The position numbers and the translations under genes were made by a program. The notes under the pieces were generated by a model, which was given only the letters and a program-made list of their open reading frames with translations, was not told the origin of the DNA and ran no database searches. Positions 35,501 through 52,699 of a stretch of DNA of 64,000 nt are shown piece after piece. The DNA is from Scolanthus callimorphus (Eukaryota > Cnidaria > Anthozoa > Actiniaria > Edwardsiidae), in contig CM066919.1 of NCBI GenBank assembly GCA_033964015.1, forward strand, positions 7,193,831 through 7,257,830, read 5' to 3'. How positions within the stretch are numbered: position 1 is the first letter of the stretch; the number at the start of each line of letters is the position of its first letter.

Positions 35501-37812
35501 TACTTACAAATTCCTCCACATTGTTCGGGTCTAATCCTTTCTTGATATGAACGCGTTGTATTTTCTTCTCAGTAATATCCGACCAATAAACATTTCCAGT
35601 TCTAATATCGAAATCAAGTCCTACGACATTAACAAGCCCTCTGACCACGTATTTGTAGTTTGAGCCGTCGAGGTTGATACGGCGTATGTCCACGGTGTTG
35701 GCGAATATTATAAACGGAGCATCGCACCTTGTTAGGGTGACAAGAACTATTTGAAACAAAGAAAAATATACCAACATGAGTTTAGTGATGGGGGAGACGA
35801 AGAGATGACGTTTGGGTGGACCCAATTTGAGGTGAAATTAATAGAGAAATTAAATTAATCCAGACAACAAAGAAGGGAACGAGTTTTTTTCTTTCGGTGG
35901 CGTCCTTTACATCGTCTAATATAAGAGCAGACGTCAGGAAGGGACTCCCACATGTCGTCGGGCGGGGGTGCTCGTCGGAAAAATAAAATTTCAACCCTAA
36001 AAGATACCAATCTAGGCGTGGTCAACCAGAATAATTTTAACCCCTAGAAGATACCATTTTCAACATGGCTCTCAAATTCGAGCCACGATCGCGAACCTAC
36101 CAGCACTAGCGTCTCGCATTTTTGCCGCGAACACCCTAAAGATACCATTTTCTGGGAAAATTGGCCTTTTTTCGTCTTATACCCTAAAAGGTACCTGGAA
36201 CCCCTAAAAGATACGACGAGCAACCCCCCCCCCCCCCCCCCCCCCCCCGGGAGCAGACGGGAGACGCGTAATATGCGAATATGACTTTAACAATTTATAG
36301 TGCATCTGACCTGACGATCAAACGCTTGGTTGTGAGTCGCATTATGCGTCCCACACTGTCTTGGATTCCAATAAAAGAGAAATTATTGAATTTGTTTATG
36401 GATTCCAGGGAACGGATTCCGCTCTGGATTCAGGATTCCAAATCTCACAAAAAGTTGGATCTCAGATTCCCTTACCTGAGGCGACTAGCCTGCTTACAAT
36501 GTGCACGCATTAACCTTTTTTTTTCAATCTCCCTCCTTTTTCGGTTGTTACAGATTTGGGGGACTCCATCCGAAACCCTTAATACCGTGTTCGCTTGCGT
36601 GCGCAGAAATTAATAGCAAAATTAATAGCAAAACACTAATTAATTTTTGAGTGTTCACGTGACATCAAGTAGACTGTTTTCGCACAAAATTTAGCATTCA
36701 ACCAATAGGGCTCTCGTGTCTCAGGGAATGTGTGGGATAATTGGCAGTCGGAAATTTGATTTTCAAACTTCTCATTTTCGTTGCGAACATAAAAATTCCC
36801 ACGATAGTCAAGTCAACGAAAGAAACCTTTTGTTTAAATAATATCAAACCAGCGGGGAGTCATTTATTTTGCCGAATGCAACAAACAAACAAAAAAAAAA
36901 CACTTAATCAGAGGCAAAACAAAACTTATAAGTACTTGATTGTTTCCTGATATTGTGCAAATTCTTTCTATATTTTGTTCAATTGAATATGTTGCTATTA
37001 TAATTAGTCCTTCATTTTACTACAAATCCGTGCAAATCATGCACGCACAATGAAAAAAAACCCGGTCATTCTTTTTATTTCAACAACACTAACTATATAT
37101 ATATCAAAGATGTAAGAATTGTCGTCATGCTTGTGTCAGAGCAAAAGAAATAGAGCTATCATTTATTTGATCCAGTACATACAAAAGCCTTCTAATTCTG
37201 TTATAATATGCTTTTGAAAAGCAAAAGCCCGAAACCTAATTATCAGAATTATATGCACCTATAATTTGTGACAACCCCGTGGTATGTGCTGTTTGTAGTG
37301 TGCTAAAACGGATTAAAAGTATGGTTCCTTGCAGGACAAAGTGAAAAAGAGCCGAGAGAATCTCTTGAAAGAAAACGAGACAAAAACATAGTTTTGTTCC
37401 ACTTTTCGTAACCCAGCTGCCTGAGCACAAAGAACTATTCATCCACAGTTTTCTGCGTTGATACCCAAAAATAAATTGTTTAAAAAGAAATCGAGACAAA
37501 CCGAGTTTTAACAGTGAAATGAAACCCACATAGGTGGCTAACTGAAATGAAAATATTGTGTGTTTGTTTTACAACTAGAATGATCTAGTCAATGCACAAC
37601 ATGTGAGACACCTGAAAAAACGTTTTGTTCTTTTGTGACTAAACAATATTATATAGCAAAGCAAATAAGCATGTAGTTCTGTAAGAAATATGGAGAGATT
37701 AGACATCTTTTTTGTATAACACGATTGAGAAGAGCCTTATTTTGCTGATGTTGTGTGCACACTTACCCAATGAATACAGAATCCCACAGCAGGCTTTTAA
37801 ATTCGGTGCCAT
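17594..37812 (-). CDS. Giant cadherin with N-terminal YWTD propeller, EGF and sushi domains
   Basis: Thirteen coding exons join in phase: 37767-37812, 34917-35746, 34289-34411, 33772-33894, 31856-32017, 30964-31366, 29818-30256, 26965-28401, 25828-26173, 23989-24147, 22690-23202, 21476-21790 and 17594-20587. They encode about 2,630 residues: signal peptide, one six-bladed YWTD (LDLR class B) propeller, six EGF-like domains, one sushi/CCP domain, about 15 cadherin repeats (boundaries DVNEAP, DSNDPP, DANDAP), six more EGF-like domains, one transmembrane helix and a tail of about 160 residues with a DNPVY motif. It should be a calcium-dependent adhesion or signalling receptor at the cell surface. 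Six single bases are missing (near 35221, 29990, 28217, 19700-19835, 18571 and 18499); with them restored all exon phases agree. One intron uses a GC donor. No classical beta-catenin-binding tail was recognised. Introns are heavily invaded by MITEs. Confidence 0.88.
20825..21012. repeat. Minisatellite, unit about 33 bp
   Basis: About five imperfect copies of CCAATCAGAAACGAAACCCA followed by TTCAACAACAAA, in cadherin intron 12. A single related unit occurs at about 45748-45785. Confidence 0.75.
21476..26173 (-). CDS. Cadherin gene exons 9-12: cadherin repeats 7 to 11
   Basis: Exons 25828-26173, 23989-24147, 22690-23202 and 21476-21790 all have AG acceptors and GT donors (GTGAGT, GTGAGT, GTTTGT, GTCAGT). 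The four introns between exons 9 and 13 are phase 0. Cadherin hallmarks include [38 protein letters not shown] and the linkers [22 protein letters not shown] and VMDVNDPP. None of these exons carries a frameshift. Confidence 0.87.
21954..22208. mobile_element. MITE, copy 1 of a closely matching pair in cadherin introns
   Basis: Terminal inverted repeats AGAGCGGATTTCACATGACT and its partner GTGAAATCCGCTCT. The whole 255 bp matches 28419-28674 at about 93% by eye. No open frame. Confidence 0.85.
22475..22645. mobile_element. Foldback repeat (TTTCTGCAAAAACCCATCCATGG family)
   Basis: Left end GATTTCTGCAAAAACCCATC and right end GATGGGTTTCTGCAGAAATT are inverted copies. Relatives lie at 7435-7540 and 62700-62880. 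It begins about 45 bp beyond the exon 11 donor. Confidence 0.7.
23220..23900. repeat. Pair of direct repeats about 95 bp long in cadherin intron 10
   Basis: TTAACGTAGAAATTAAAAC and TTTTGCTCTCGCTTG, with flanking CA-rich sequence, occur at about 23222-23320 and again at 23804-23895. Between them no gene was seen. Parts resemble 24735-24930 (CATATTTGGA, AAAACTTGCAG). Confidence 0.5.
24248..24706. repeat. Palindromic cluster of four CCAGAGCTCCCC repeats
   Basis: Copies start near 24250 and 24345 (direct) and near 24500 and 24640 (inverted). Each carries CCAGAGCTCCCCGGCTC, a GGGGGAGGCTCTGGTGACA phrase and GATTGGCTG. Single relatives occur at 9428-9525 and near 26754. It lies in cadherin intron 9. 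Confidence 0.75.
24690..25215. repeat. Dispersed repeat (CTAGGACACATGTAGC family)
   Basis: It contains GGACACATGTAGCACGCAAC, AACATGCAGGACACAATGTTG and GCGCGCTACATGTGGCCTAG. The same phrases recur at 30405-30930. Confidence 0.5.
25417..25784. mobile_element. Foldback MITE (GATCAAACGGTGATGAGAG family)
   Basis: Left end TTAAGGCGCGATCAAACGGT and right end ACCGTTTGATCCCTGCTTTA are inverted. Internal TGATGAGAG and CTCTCATCA motifs are repeated many times. It ends only 43 bp from the exon 9 donor at 25827. Confidence 0.8.
26211..26407. mobile_element. Foldback MITE beside cadherin exon 9
   Basis: Left end AACCTCGTCCCCAGGGTCTT with CGGTCGTTTTCAAAATGGC; right end GCCATTTTGAAAACGACCG with AAGACCCTCGCGACGAGGTT. 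It starts about 38 bp upstream of the exon 9 acceptor. Confidence 0.8.
26408..26660. repeat. Minisatellite, unit about 52 bp, nearly five copies
   Basis: The unit begins GAGCCTCAATCACCTATTGG and includes GTCCGAAGCACAGGGA and CCCATCAACAG. Open frames of about 100 codons here are products of the repeat. Confidence 0.85.
26965..30256 (-). CDS. Cadherin gene exons 7-8: end of sushi domain and cadherin repeats 1 to 6
   Basis: Exon 7 (29818-30256) finishes the sushi domain ([23 protein letters not shown]) and encodes repeat 1, ending LIDVNEAP. Exon 8 (26965-28401) encodes repeats 2 to 6, with linkers DSNDPP, EVNEQP, NQNERP and MDANDSP. One base is missing in each exon (near 29990 within GGGGCC, near 28217 within GGATTTGAG). 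Adding one base makes exon 7 run from phase 2 to phase 1 and exon 8 from phase 1 to phase 2, exactly as their neighbours need. Many NxS/T glycosylation sequons are present. Confidence 0.87.
28419..28674. mobile_element. MITE, copy 2 of the pair in cadherin introns
   Basis: Same ends and interior as 21954-22208. It lies 18 bp beyond the exon 8 acceptor, in intron 7. Confidence 0.85.
29504..29720. mobile_element. MITE with about 36-bp near-perfect terminal inverted repeats
   Basis: Left end TAAGGCCTAGTACATACGCC continuing GCTCTTATCATGAGCCG; the right end is its inverted copy ending CTAGGCCTTA. The near-identical ends suggest fairly recent insertion. It lies in cadherin intron 7. Confidence 0.85.
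30405..30930. repeat. Dispersed repeat (CTAGGACACATGTAGC family), several imperfect copies
   Basis: It contains CTAGGACACATGTAGCCGCA, repeated GGAAACAT phrases, and TGTGTCCTAGTTTAGCCAGG at the right. It matches 24690-25215 and lies in cadherin intron 6, ending about 30 bp from the exon 6 donor. Confidence 0.5.
30964..35746 (-). CDS. Cadherin gene exons 2-6: YWTD propeller, six EGF domains, start of sushi domain
   Basis: Exon 2 (34917-35746) encodes LDLR class B repeats with YWSDIT, YWTDAG, YWTDWG, YWVDAS and YWTDWQ. One base is missing near 35221, before WPNGVTLDY. Exons 3 (34289-34411) and 4 (33772-33894) are each 123 bp, symmetrical phase 1-1, and encode one calcium-binding EGF each (DTNEC and DVDEC). 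Exon 5 (31856-32017) and exon 6 (30964-31366) encode four more (DANEC, DLDEC, DVNEC, DIDEC), and exon 6 then starts the sushi domain ([11 protein letters not shown]). The exon 5 donor is GCAAGC; the joined codon gives [12 protein letters not shown], a normal EGF, which supports the GC donor. Confidence 0.88.
31446..31718. mobile_element. MITE (GGCCCGTTTACACTTGC family)
   Basis: Left end GGCCCGTTTACACTTGCAAT and right end AATCGCAAGTGTAAACCGGCC are inverted. It begins 80 bp beyond the exon 6 acceptor, in intron 5. Confidence 0.75.
32191..33620. repeat. 1.4-kb purine-rich tract with an 11-bp minisatellite
   Basis: From about 32309 to 33290 the unit GCTAAGGAGGA is repeated some 80 to 90 times, with variants GCCAAGGAGGA (clustered at 32614-32830) and GCTAAGGAGAA. 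The flanks are irregular GAGGAG-rich sequence. The strand is almost entirely purine apart from the CT or CC in each unit. It lies in intron 4 between EGF exons. Open frames on the other strand are low-complexity artefacts. Confidence 0.95.
33935..34240. mobile_element. Diverged MITE related to the AGAGCGGATTTC family
   Basis: It has AGCCAATCGAAAGCGAGAGA, CAGCCAATCACAAGC and AATTTGATTGGTTGACAGAA in the same order as 21954-22208, but the sequence between them has diverged. It lies in cadherin intron 3. Confidence 0.5.
34500..34960. repeat. Two decayed copies of the end of cadherin exon 2 with its donor
   Basis: The true exon end and intron start (34881-34960) read CTGTCTGTCCGGGTGATAAA and CATACTAAATTCGTATGACA. 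Similar pieces lie at 34765-34840 and 34500-34570, spaced about 115 and 270 bp further. They look like old tandem copies of about 75-118 bp. Confidence 0.7.
35962..36249. mobile_element. MITE with GGTGCTCGTCG ends and a poly-C tract
   Basis: Left end GGGGGTGCTCGTCGG and right end ACGACGAGCAACCCC are inverted, and the interior repeats CCTAAAAGATACC. The right end runs into a C homopolymer of about 25 bases. It is in cadherin intron 1. A remnant at about 59585-59660 shares CCCCTAGAGATACC. Confidence 0.7.
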
Positions 37813-37819
37813 TTTCAAC
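37767..37819 (-). CDS. Cadherin gene first coding exon (signal peptide)
   Basis: The ATG is at 37812 and the donor GTAAGT at 37766. Joined to exon 2 it gives a start [20 protein letters not shown] followed by TRC, a convincing signal peptide. The split codon (G plus TT) matches the exon 2 phase. An acceptor TTTAG lies just upstream of 37819, so a non-coding 5' exon is expected. Confidence 0.82.
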
Positions 37820-38535
37820 CTAAACGAAAAAAGATAAGTCAAGATTGTGGGATATAATCAAATTAAATCATTACTTTTCAGAAATACGGAAAGTATTTAT
37901 ATATTTCATGCGGACCATGCGATCTGCCGTTGAAGCGTTCATGAGTTCACCCTATATTATTTATAGTATAAAATGTTTGTCCTCCCGGGGAATAGTTTTT
38001 TAAATGCTTTTGCGTTCGTGTCTATGAACAAAACAAGGACGTATTTGAATTTGAAAACACGTTTACAAGTCAAAAGCTTTCTTTAAGTTTCTTTTAGAAT
38101 GGAAGAAAATCTTTCTAACTTTATTTAAATAGTACCTCATATTTACATCTCCAAGGAACAGAAAAGCAGTTGTTTACCTTGAATCCTGCCAGGCGTAACA
38201 TTGCGCATTTGTATTTTGTCTTGTATTTTGGAGCTTTAACTCTAAGAATTAAACTTGATCATCAAGACCGTCAAATTATTATAGTTCCCTGATAATTCGA
38301 TCAATAAAGTACGCTAGTATACTAATTGCTATGCAAGGTCATTTTAATGTGTGAGCCGTGTCTAATAAAATGTTTTTACACTTAGATTAATCCATTCAAT
38401 GTTTACCATGGGACGGGGCTCAATATTCACGAACCCTCAGCCCTGCGCTTATATTAAGATGTGTTTCATAGGTGAAAGGTAGTGAAGGGTCTGAAAATGC
38501 GGGAAATGATATAATCGTTTTACAACGTAACTTAC

Positions 38536-38690
38536 CGTCTAAACTGCGCACATATCCCATATATATAAATCGTTACTTCGATCAAACGATAAGATTTTTA
38601 CGATAGCTAGAAGTATGCCGATAGATGGTTTGACATTCAGCATCCCTCCGCATTGATCTGCAGCCTGCTTCACTGGATGTCGACCAATTA
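38536..38690 (-). other. Probable non-coding 5' exon of the cadherin gene
   Basis: A donor GTAAGT lies at 38535-38530 on the minus strand and an acceptor at 37820, giving a 716-bp 5' UTR intron. The upstream limit is inferred from the TATA box at 38711-38720. Confidence 0.45.
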
Positions 38691-38710
38691 AAGTCTTATT
38701 GACCAAACGT

Positions 38711-38720
38711 CCTTTATATA
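38711..38720 (-). promoter_or_regulatory. TATA box of the cadherin gene
   Basis: TATATAAAGG on the minus strand, about 25-30 bp upstream of the inferred 5' exon. It is also about 210 bp upstream of the + strand ATG at 38929, so the two genes may share this compact divergent promoter. Confidence 0.5.
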
Positions 38721-38928
38721 TTGTTCCAGCTTGTTGAATAGTTGTTTTGTTTCGGTTTGTAGTGGTGATGATTGCGTTACTTAATTTTACTTGCGTGACG
38801 AACACGGAAATAAACCCCAAAAGACTGGGTTCGAATTGATGTCATTGCAGACAGAAAAAGCTTCTATGTAAGCTCTCGTTTACGTCGTATATTCAACTCT
38901 TTCACGTTTAAAAGTATCATATTAGAAC

Positions 38929-40424
38929 ATGGTAAGTTAAAATCCATTATTTTAGAAAAAAAACGACCTTAGATTCGAAAAACCAGGGGTAAAATCCACG
39001 ATAGTTGCATGTTGCAGATGAGATGTTGGTCTTTTTCTATCTTGAGCAAAGTGTATGATCGCCCCGATCAGATCGCACATATCGGCAAATTACTGTCGGC
39101 AAATAACATGATTTATAATCATCATTGCGATTCATAAACAAGTTCATAAGTAGCTGTAGTTAGTAGCAAAAGTAGCATGATTTTGCAGGGTGGGTTTCTC
39201 CACGCCGCAGATCCAAGTTTTTGGCAAGGGGGGTGCGTTTCTGGTTTGAAGAACCAGATTTGTCATTAGGGCCACTTTAAACACCTCACAATTTCCTGCG
39301 TTAATGCTGTTGCACCATCACGACCACCCACCCTGGAATACTAGAGGTCCTCAACAGGTGAAGGGGAGTCATGTTTAGACTGTTCACTAAGAGGTGCCAA
39401 AATGGATTGTGGGTGCACCAAAACCACCCTGGGCACCAGAGGCTCGAAGCTTCACTCGTTTACTGACACGCTAAGCCAAGACGCCACGATAACAGCAGCT
39501 CGGCACGAAGCTTAGCTCGTCGATCAGTAAATAATATGCGTTTTGTAACAAGGTGAAGCTAGGAGACTCTGGCACCGAGGGTAACCAAAACCCATCTTGG
39601 CAGGAAACTGAGCCACACTTTCCTGCTTGGAAAATATCTTAAGTGCTAGTTATTACTGTTATTAGCCTGCAAAGCAAGCGCAAAGGGAAGGGAGGACAAG
39701 GGACCATTTAATTCCATGTGCCCCTCCCCCTCCCTTTGTGCTTGCTATAACATTATAATTTCTGTTTCAGGGTGATTTAGAAATTAATGCATACTCGGAT
39801 CTTGCTTGCCCATGGTGTTATGTTGGTAAGCGGCATTTGGATAATGCCATTGAACAATACAAATCCACCGACCCAGGAGTGTGCATCCAAGTTCACTGGC
39901 ATCCATACATGATTGATAAGAACACACAACCAAATGGTGAGCAGTATATGGCCTATAATATACGCCGATGGGGAGGAGATAGCTGGACACAGGCTTTGAG
40001 AAAATCTGGGAATAGGATTGGATTGGAGTTTAAGGACTGGCAGACTTGGCCTAATACTTTGCAGGCGCATCGGGTGGTTCATTTGGCAGGGCTTCAGAAG
40101 GGATGTGAGGGCCAAAACATGGCCAAAAATGTGCTGTTTAGAATGATCTATGAAGATGGGCAGAACGTGAGTCAGATTGAGACTCTCGTAGAAGCTGCTA
40201 AGGAAATTGGCTTAGAAAATGCAGAACCCTATCTCAGATCTGACGAGGATGTGGATGAGGTTTTATCAGAGGATTCCCAAGCCAAGTCCAAGCTGCGCAT
40301 ATCTGGAGTTCCATTCTGTATCATCAAGAATAAGAAGAGGAATAATCGACCAGTCACATTATCTGGTGCACAGGGATCCGATCAGTTTGTCCAGGCATTC
40401 CATGCAGTCATGGCAGATGACTAG
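38929..40424 (+). CDS. DsbA-family thioredoxin-fold oxidoreductase (FrnE/HCCA-isomerase-like)
   Basis: The proposed coding exons are 38929-38931 (the ATG alone, followed by GTAAGT) and 39771-40424 (acceptor TTTCAG, stop TAG). They give 218 residues starting MGDLEINAYSDLACPWCYVG. CPWC at residues 14-17 is the thioredoxin-like active site, and cis-Pro candidate SGVPF lies near the C-terminus (residues about 179-183). The length fits the DsbA-like family of 210-230 residues. No signal peptide is visible, so it is probably cytosolic or mitochondrial. Family members act as thiol-disulfide oxidoreductases, or as glutathione-dependent isomerases with a different active site; the CxxC favours redox. 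The ATG-only exon is inferred from phase and start context. Confidence 0.82.
39424..39592. mobile_element. MITE in the DsbA gene intron
   Basis: Left end CCACCCTGGGCACCAGAGGC with CGAAGCTTCAC and right end GTGAAGCTAGGAGACTCTGG with CACCGAGGGT are inverted. A part copy lies at 55890-55940. Confidence 0.65.
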
Positions 40425-42026
40425 TTTATATTTTACACAATAATAGTATTGTAAGTAAAAGGCCAGGACAGGTGTCCTTCATGGATTTGAACTGGACCTG
40501 TGACTGTTCCCAACCTGATAGTCATGTCTGATCCAGTCTGGAGATATGTACTTTACAAGTCTAGCGTTCTGTAAAATTTTGTAAGTTGAGAAAGCAGTCA
40601 ACACTTGATGGATGATGTTCGCATGTGTATGCCATCATCCCTTAACTCAGATATAATTTTAAACTTCATTTGAGAAGTTTCTGTGCACGGCTGCAGTTGG
40701 TTTGGCTACATGGAGAGAGCATCAAGTTCAATCTCCTCCATCATGGTCCTTCGAAGTTGAGGGTTGCAAATGAGGAGGCAGGCCAAGGAAAACTTGGTCT
40801 GAGGTGGTCACTGATGACTTAAAGGTGTCTGGCCTCTCAGCTGACTCGACAGTGGATCAGGGTGCCTGGAAGAGGGCGTGAAAGCCATGTGACATCATAC
40901 CCACTCACAAGTGGATTAATTAAGTTAAAGGATAGTGAGTGAGTGATTCAAACTTTATGCATCAGAGACGCAGGTCAAGATGGATGAATAACTGGATGCT
41001 ATTTGTGTCTCTGGCCTGGGACTTTGATTAAAACAGTTCTCATCTAATACTGCATGACACTTTTGAAAGGATGGGTTGGCCTCAGAGAAAGAGGACTTGA
41101 GGGTCGAAGAAGTAGAGTGGATAATATTTTTGAAAGAAATCTGGGTATTGGTACATATGTACTGTAGCTTTGGAAAGATATCACAATTTCAAGATCTGTT
41201 TATTCTAAATTTATTGTTTTATCTACAACAAGGGAAGTGTGGTTACAACAAATAAACAAAACTAAATCACTTTTATTTAATATCAATTATTTACCATTCC
41301 AATTAATAGCAATAGTCCCTTTACAACAGAACAGTCAAGCCTGCTCAAATCAGGAGAAACCTTCTGATTTCAGGTGAAATAGAAACTAAGGTTACATTAA
41401 AGATACCCTGGAAAGCAGAGGCTCGAGGTCCAAATTAAGGCAAGGTCGAGCGCAGCGAGACTTTGCCACAAACGCGAAAGGGCAGAGTTTTAGCCTCTGG
41501 TCCTCAGGGTACATTTAAAGACAAAATACAAGAAAGAAAAACAGGATGAAGTACCGAACAATAAATATGGCAATTCAGGAAAATATTGTTGGGAAGTGGA
41601 GGAAAAATATTGAGACTCATGGAAAAACAGAAAGTTAACATCCCATATAGTTGAGATTAGAAAATGACAAATCTGATACAAAGGGCCTATTGTGTTTAGT
41701 TGATCACGTGCCAATTTTTAATAAAACATTGGTTTCCATATGGCCATCATTCTATGGTTATTTAACAAAGGGCTGTCCTCCCCTGTATGAACCTGAAACA
41801 ACTCACAAGCTGCGTCACAAAAGCTTCCTTTGTTTAGTAGAATGAATCATGATGGAGAGCTGAACACAAAGGAGTCCCCTGGGAATGGTTCATACATGTC
41901 AGAACACCCTAACAAAGAGAGTTCAACAAGTATCACAGAAGGCTGCTTTACATGCACTGATTTTTTTTGTTTGGCAAATAAAAATTGGAAAAATATTTTT
42001 GGAGTTACATATTTTTCATGATTGTT
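40425..42026. other. Intergenic, probably including the DsbA gene 3' UTR
   Basis: No exon was recognised. An AATAAA occurs near 41249 and could be a distant poly(A) signal, but nearer signals may exist. Confidence 0.35.
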
Positions 42027-42229
42027 TGGTTCCAGAAAATATGCACACACCCCCACCCCCAAAGGAAGGGATTTGAAATTCCAGAGGGGTGGGGTGGGGG
42101 TCAAGTCAATTTTACCTAATTTCGTCCATACAAATACTGTAAATTCCTTTGGAAATTTTGAGACGGGGGGGGGGGGGGGCACTTTTCAACACCCTTGACA
42201 GGGGGAGAAGGGTATATTTTCTGGAACCA
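42027..42229. mobile_element. Foldback MITE with GGTTCCAGAAAATAT ends
   Basis: The right end ATATTTTCTGGAACC is the inverted copy. A G run of about 15 bases lies at 42165-42179. Confidence 0.75.
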
Positions 42230-42339
42230 CAAATTTGGGCAGAAACCTGGATGAAAATCAGCCTGAGTGAATTATGTCAATATGGATTAAACAGTTTCTT
42301 TATCAATATTATTTTACAGCTAAAGTCATTTCATGCTGC

Positions 42340-42515
42340 ACATTTTCTAATTGTGCTGGGTTTGGGTATTTTTTTCTGTTCTGCAAGTCAAACCATCTAC
42401 GTAAGCCAATCAGGTCCTTGCCCTGTTTCACCTAGTGCAGTCAACTGTCTTTCTGCTGCGACAAAATCCTGCTTGACTACACCAGGCAAAACTGGGCAAT
42501 GACCTGATTGGCTTA
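42340..42515. mobile_element. MITE (AGCCAATCAGGTC family)
   Basis: TAAGCCAATCAGGTC and GACCTGATTGGCTTA are inverted, with CCTGTTTCACCTAGTGCAGT between them. Relatives lie at 48490-48680 and 57380-57560. Confidence 0.75.
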
Positions 42516-42517
42516 AA

Positions 42518-42759
42518 GGGAGGCTGTCACGATATGCGCATGCTCCAGGAACGATCACTGAGCAAAACTATTTAGACCATCCTATCAGAAAACTATTGAA
42601 GAATATCTAAAATGTAAACATTTGGTCGGATGGATTGAGAAATAGCGAGATTAAAATGGATTGTTTTCGTGCTTTTCAGGTTTCGCTGGCCATTTACGGG
42701 ACGATATTACTTTGTTTTGAGATGCACAGAACAGCTGCGCAGTTGCGTGACAGCCTCCC
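42518..42759. mobile_element. MITE with GGGAGGCTGTCAC ends
   Basis: Perfect 13-bp inverted ends GGGAGGCTGTCAC and GTGACAGCCTCCC. It abuts the preceding MITE. Confidence 0.75.
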
Positions 42760-43514
42760 ATTAAATTGTCTGACAGGTATAACAGAAAAACCACGATTTA
42801 AAAATTAACAGCAAGAAACGATGGTTTTGGCCATAAATTATAACGGTTAAAGAATCCAACTATTTAACAGACTTGAAGCTCATTTACTACTAACATTGAT
42901 TGATACTTATAATTTCTACTGTAGAAGAACTTCAATCAACAACAAACTCAAGAAGATTGGATATAGATTCAGTATTGAATACCATTTCCAAACACATAAT
43001 AATAAGTATTTTACATAATCTGTACAGAGAGGGTAGTCACACCATCAGAACGTGAGTCCCACCTCATTAAATGGCTGACACCAGAAGAATTCTGCAGTCA
43101 CCTTGAGTGTTACATTAGATTGCAGAACGGTTTTGCTACAGTCATATGAAAACTGCTCTAATGGTAGTTTTAGTAATAAACATTGAATGCCCTGTCTGGC
43201 ACAGCTTGCTTTCAAATTACAATTCTAATTGTGCTACTTGATGTTTATAAACATTGCCATTCAAATGCTAATGTGCCTGCACCCACAAACTGAATGTAGG
43301 GTTGCTCTTTTCTGTGAACCAATCAGTCTCTGGATGGCACATAACACTAGATGACACCATAAATTATTGCAGCAACATACCATATCAACTCGGTTTGTTC
43401 TGTGAGGGAGATTGAAATAAGGAACTGTTCTAGCCATGATCATACTGTATTCTCAATGAAATAATGTAAATTTGATAATATGAATTTTGAATGGTACATT
43501 ATTCTATGTACAGT
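42760..43514. other. Region downstream of the SMAP gene, no gene seen
   Basis: AT-rich, without coding frames. It should contain the SMAP 3' UTR. AATAAA overlaps the stop codon region at 43512-43517 but is too close to be convincing as the main poly(A) signal. Confidence 0.35.
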
Positions 43515-52018
<8,504 letters not shown>

Positions 52019-52690
52019 GAAAAATTGCTCTACCCCTGTGGAAACTCCAGACTCCTGTACAACCCCTGTGGAAATGTGAAGCAACCCCTGCCTGGAATTT
52101 CCTCATTCTCTTATGAGCCTGTGTGAAATTCACAGTTGCAAATGAATATGCCTTTATCACGCAAAATTGATTAATAATATAATCTAGTTATCAGAAAACG
52201 GAATCCAGTTTTCAATTCTGCACATCCATATTAGTAAAACTGCAAAGTTTCAAAAGAATTACTTGAAAACTGGCTGAGATACGAATTTTCAAAACATCTA
52301 TTCTGGCTTACCTTTTTACAAAGAAATGTATGGGCAAATATGACAAGTCGAGACTGGACGGGCATAATGCCCGTCCAGCCTCTCGTTTCGATGTATTTTC
52401 ACATACATTTCTTTGTAAAAAAAAAAAAAAATAAGCCAGAATACGAAGTTTTGAAAATTCATAACTCAGCCAGTCAAGCAATCATCACCAAACTTGGTAA
52501 TTTTACTGTAATACGGATGTGTAGAATTGAAAACCGAGATCCCTTTTCTGATAACTATTATATATTATTAATCAATATTGCGCGATAAAGGCCTATACCC
52601 TGTCTATTTCCCTGTGGAAATTCGTACTAATGAATGGCCCTGTGGAAATTCCAGGGTCAAAATCAACAAAATCAACTTCCAGGGTCAAAA
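52019..52690. mobile_element. CCCTGTGGAAATTCC repeat split by a nested foldback element
   Basis: The outer repeat (52019-52146 and 52598-52690) matches 745-960. The inner element (52147-52597) has arms of about 200 bp: TATGCCTTTATCACGC against GCGCGATAAAGGCCTATA, and GTTATCAGAAAACGGA against the partner near 52545. Its centre GGACGGGCATAATGCCCGTC is perfectly palindromic. Confidence 0.75.
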
Positions 52691-52699
52691 TCAACTTCT

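Noticed and set aside
39777..40115. Minus-strand frames opposite the DsbA-like gene
   Set aside because: Shadows of the coding strand, which has the CPWC motif.
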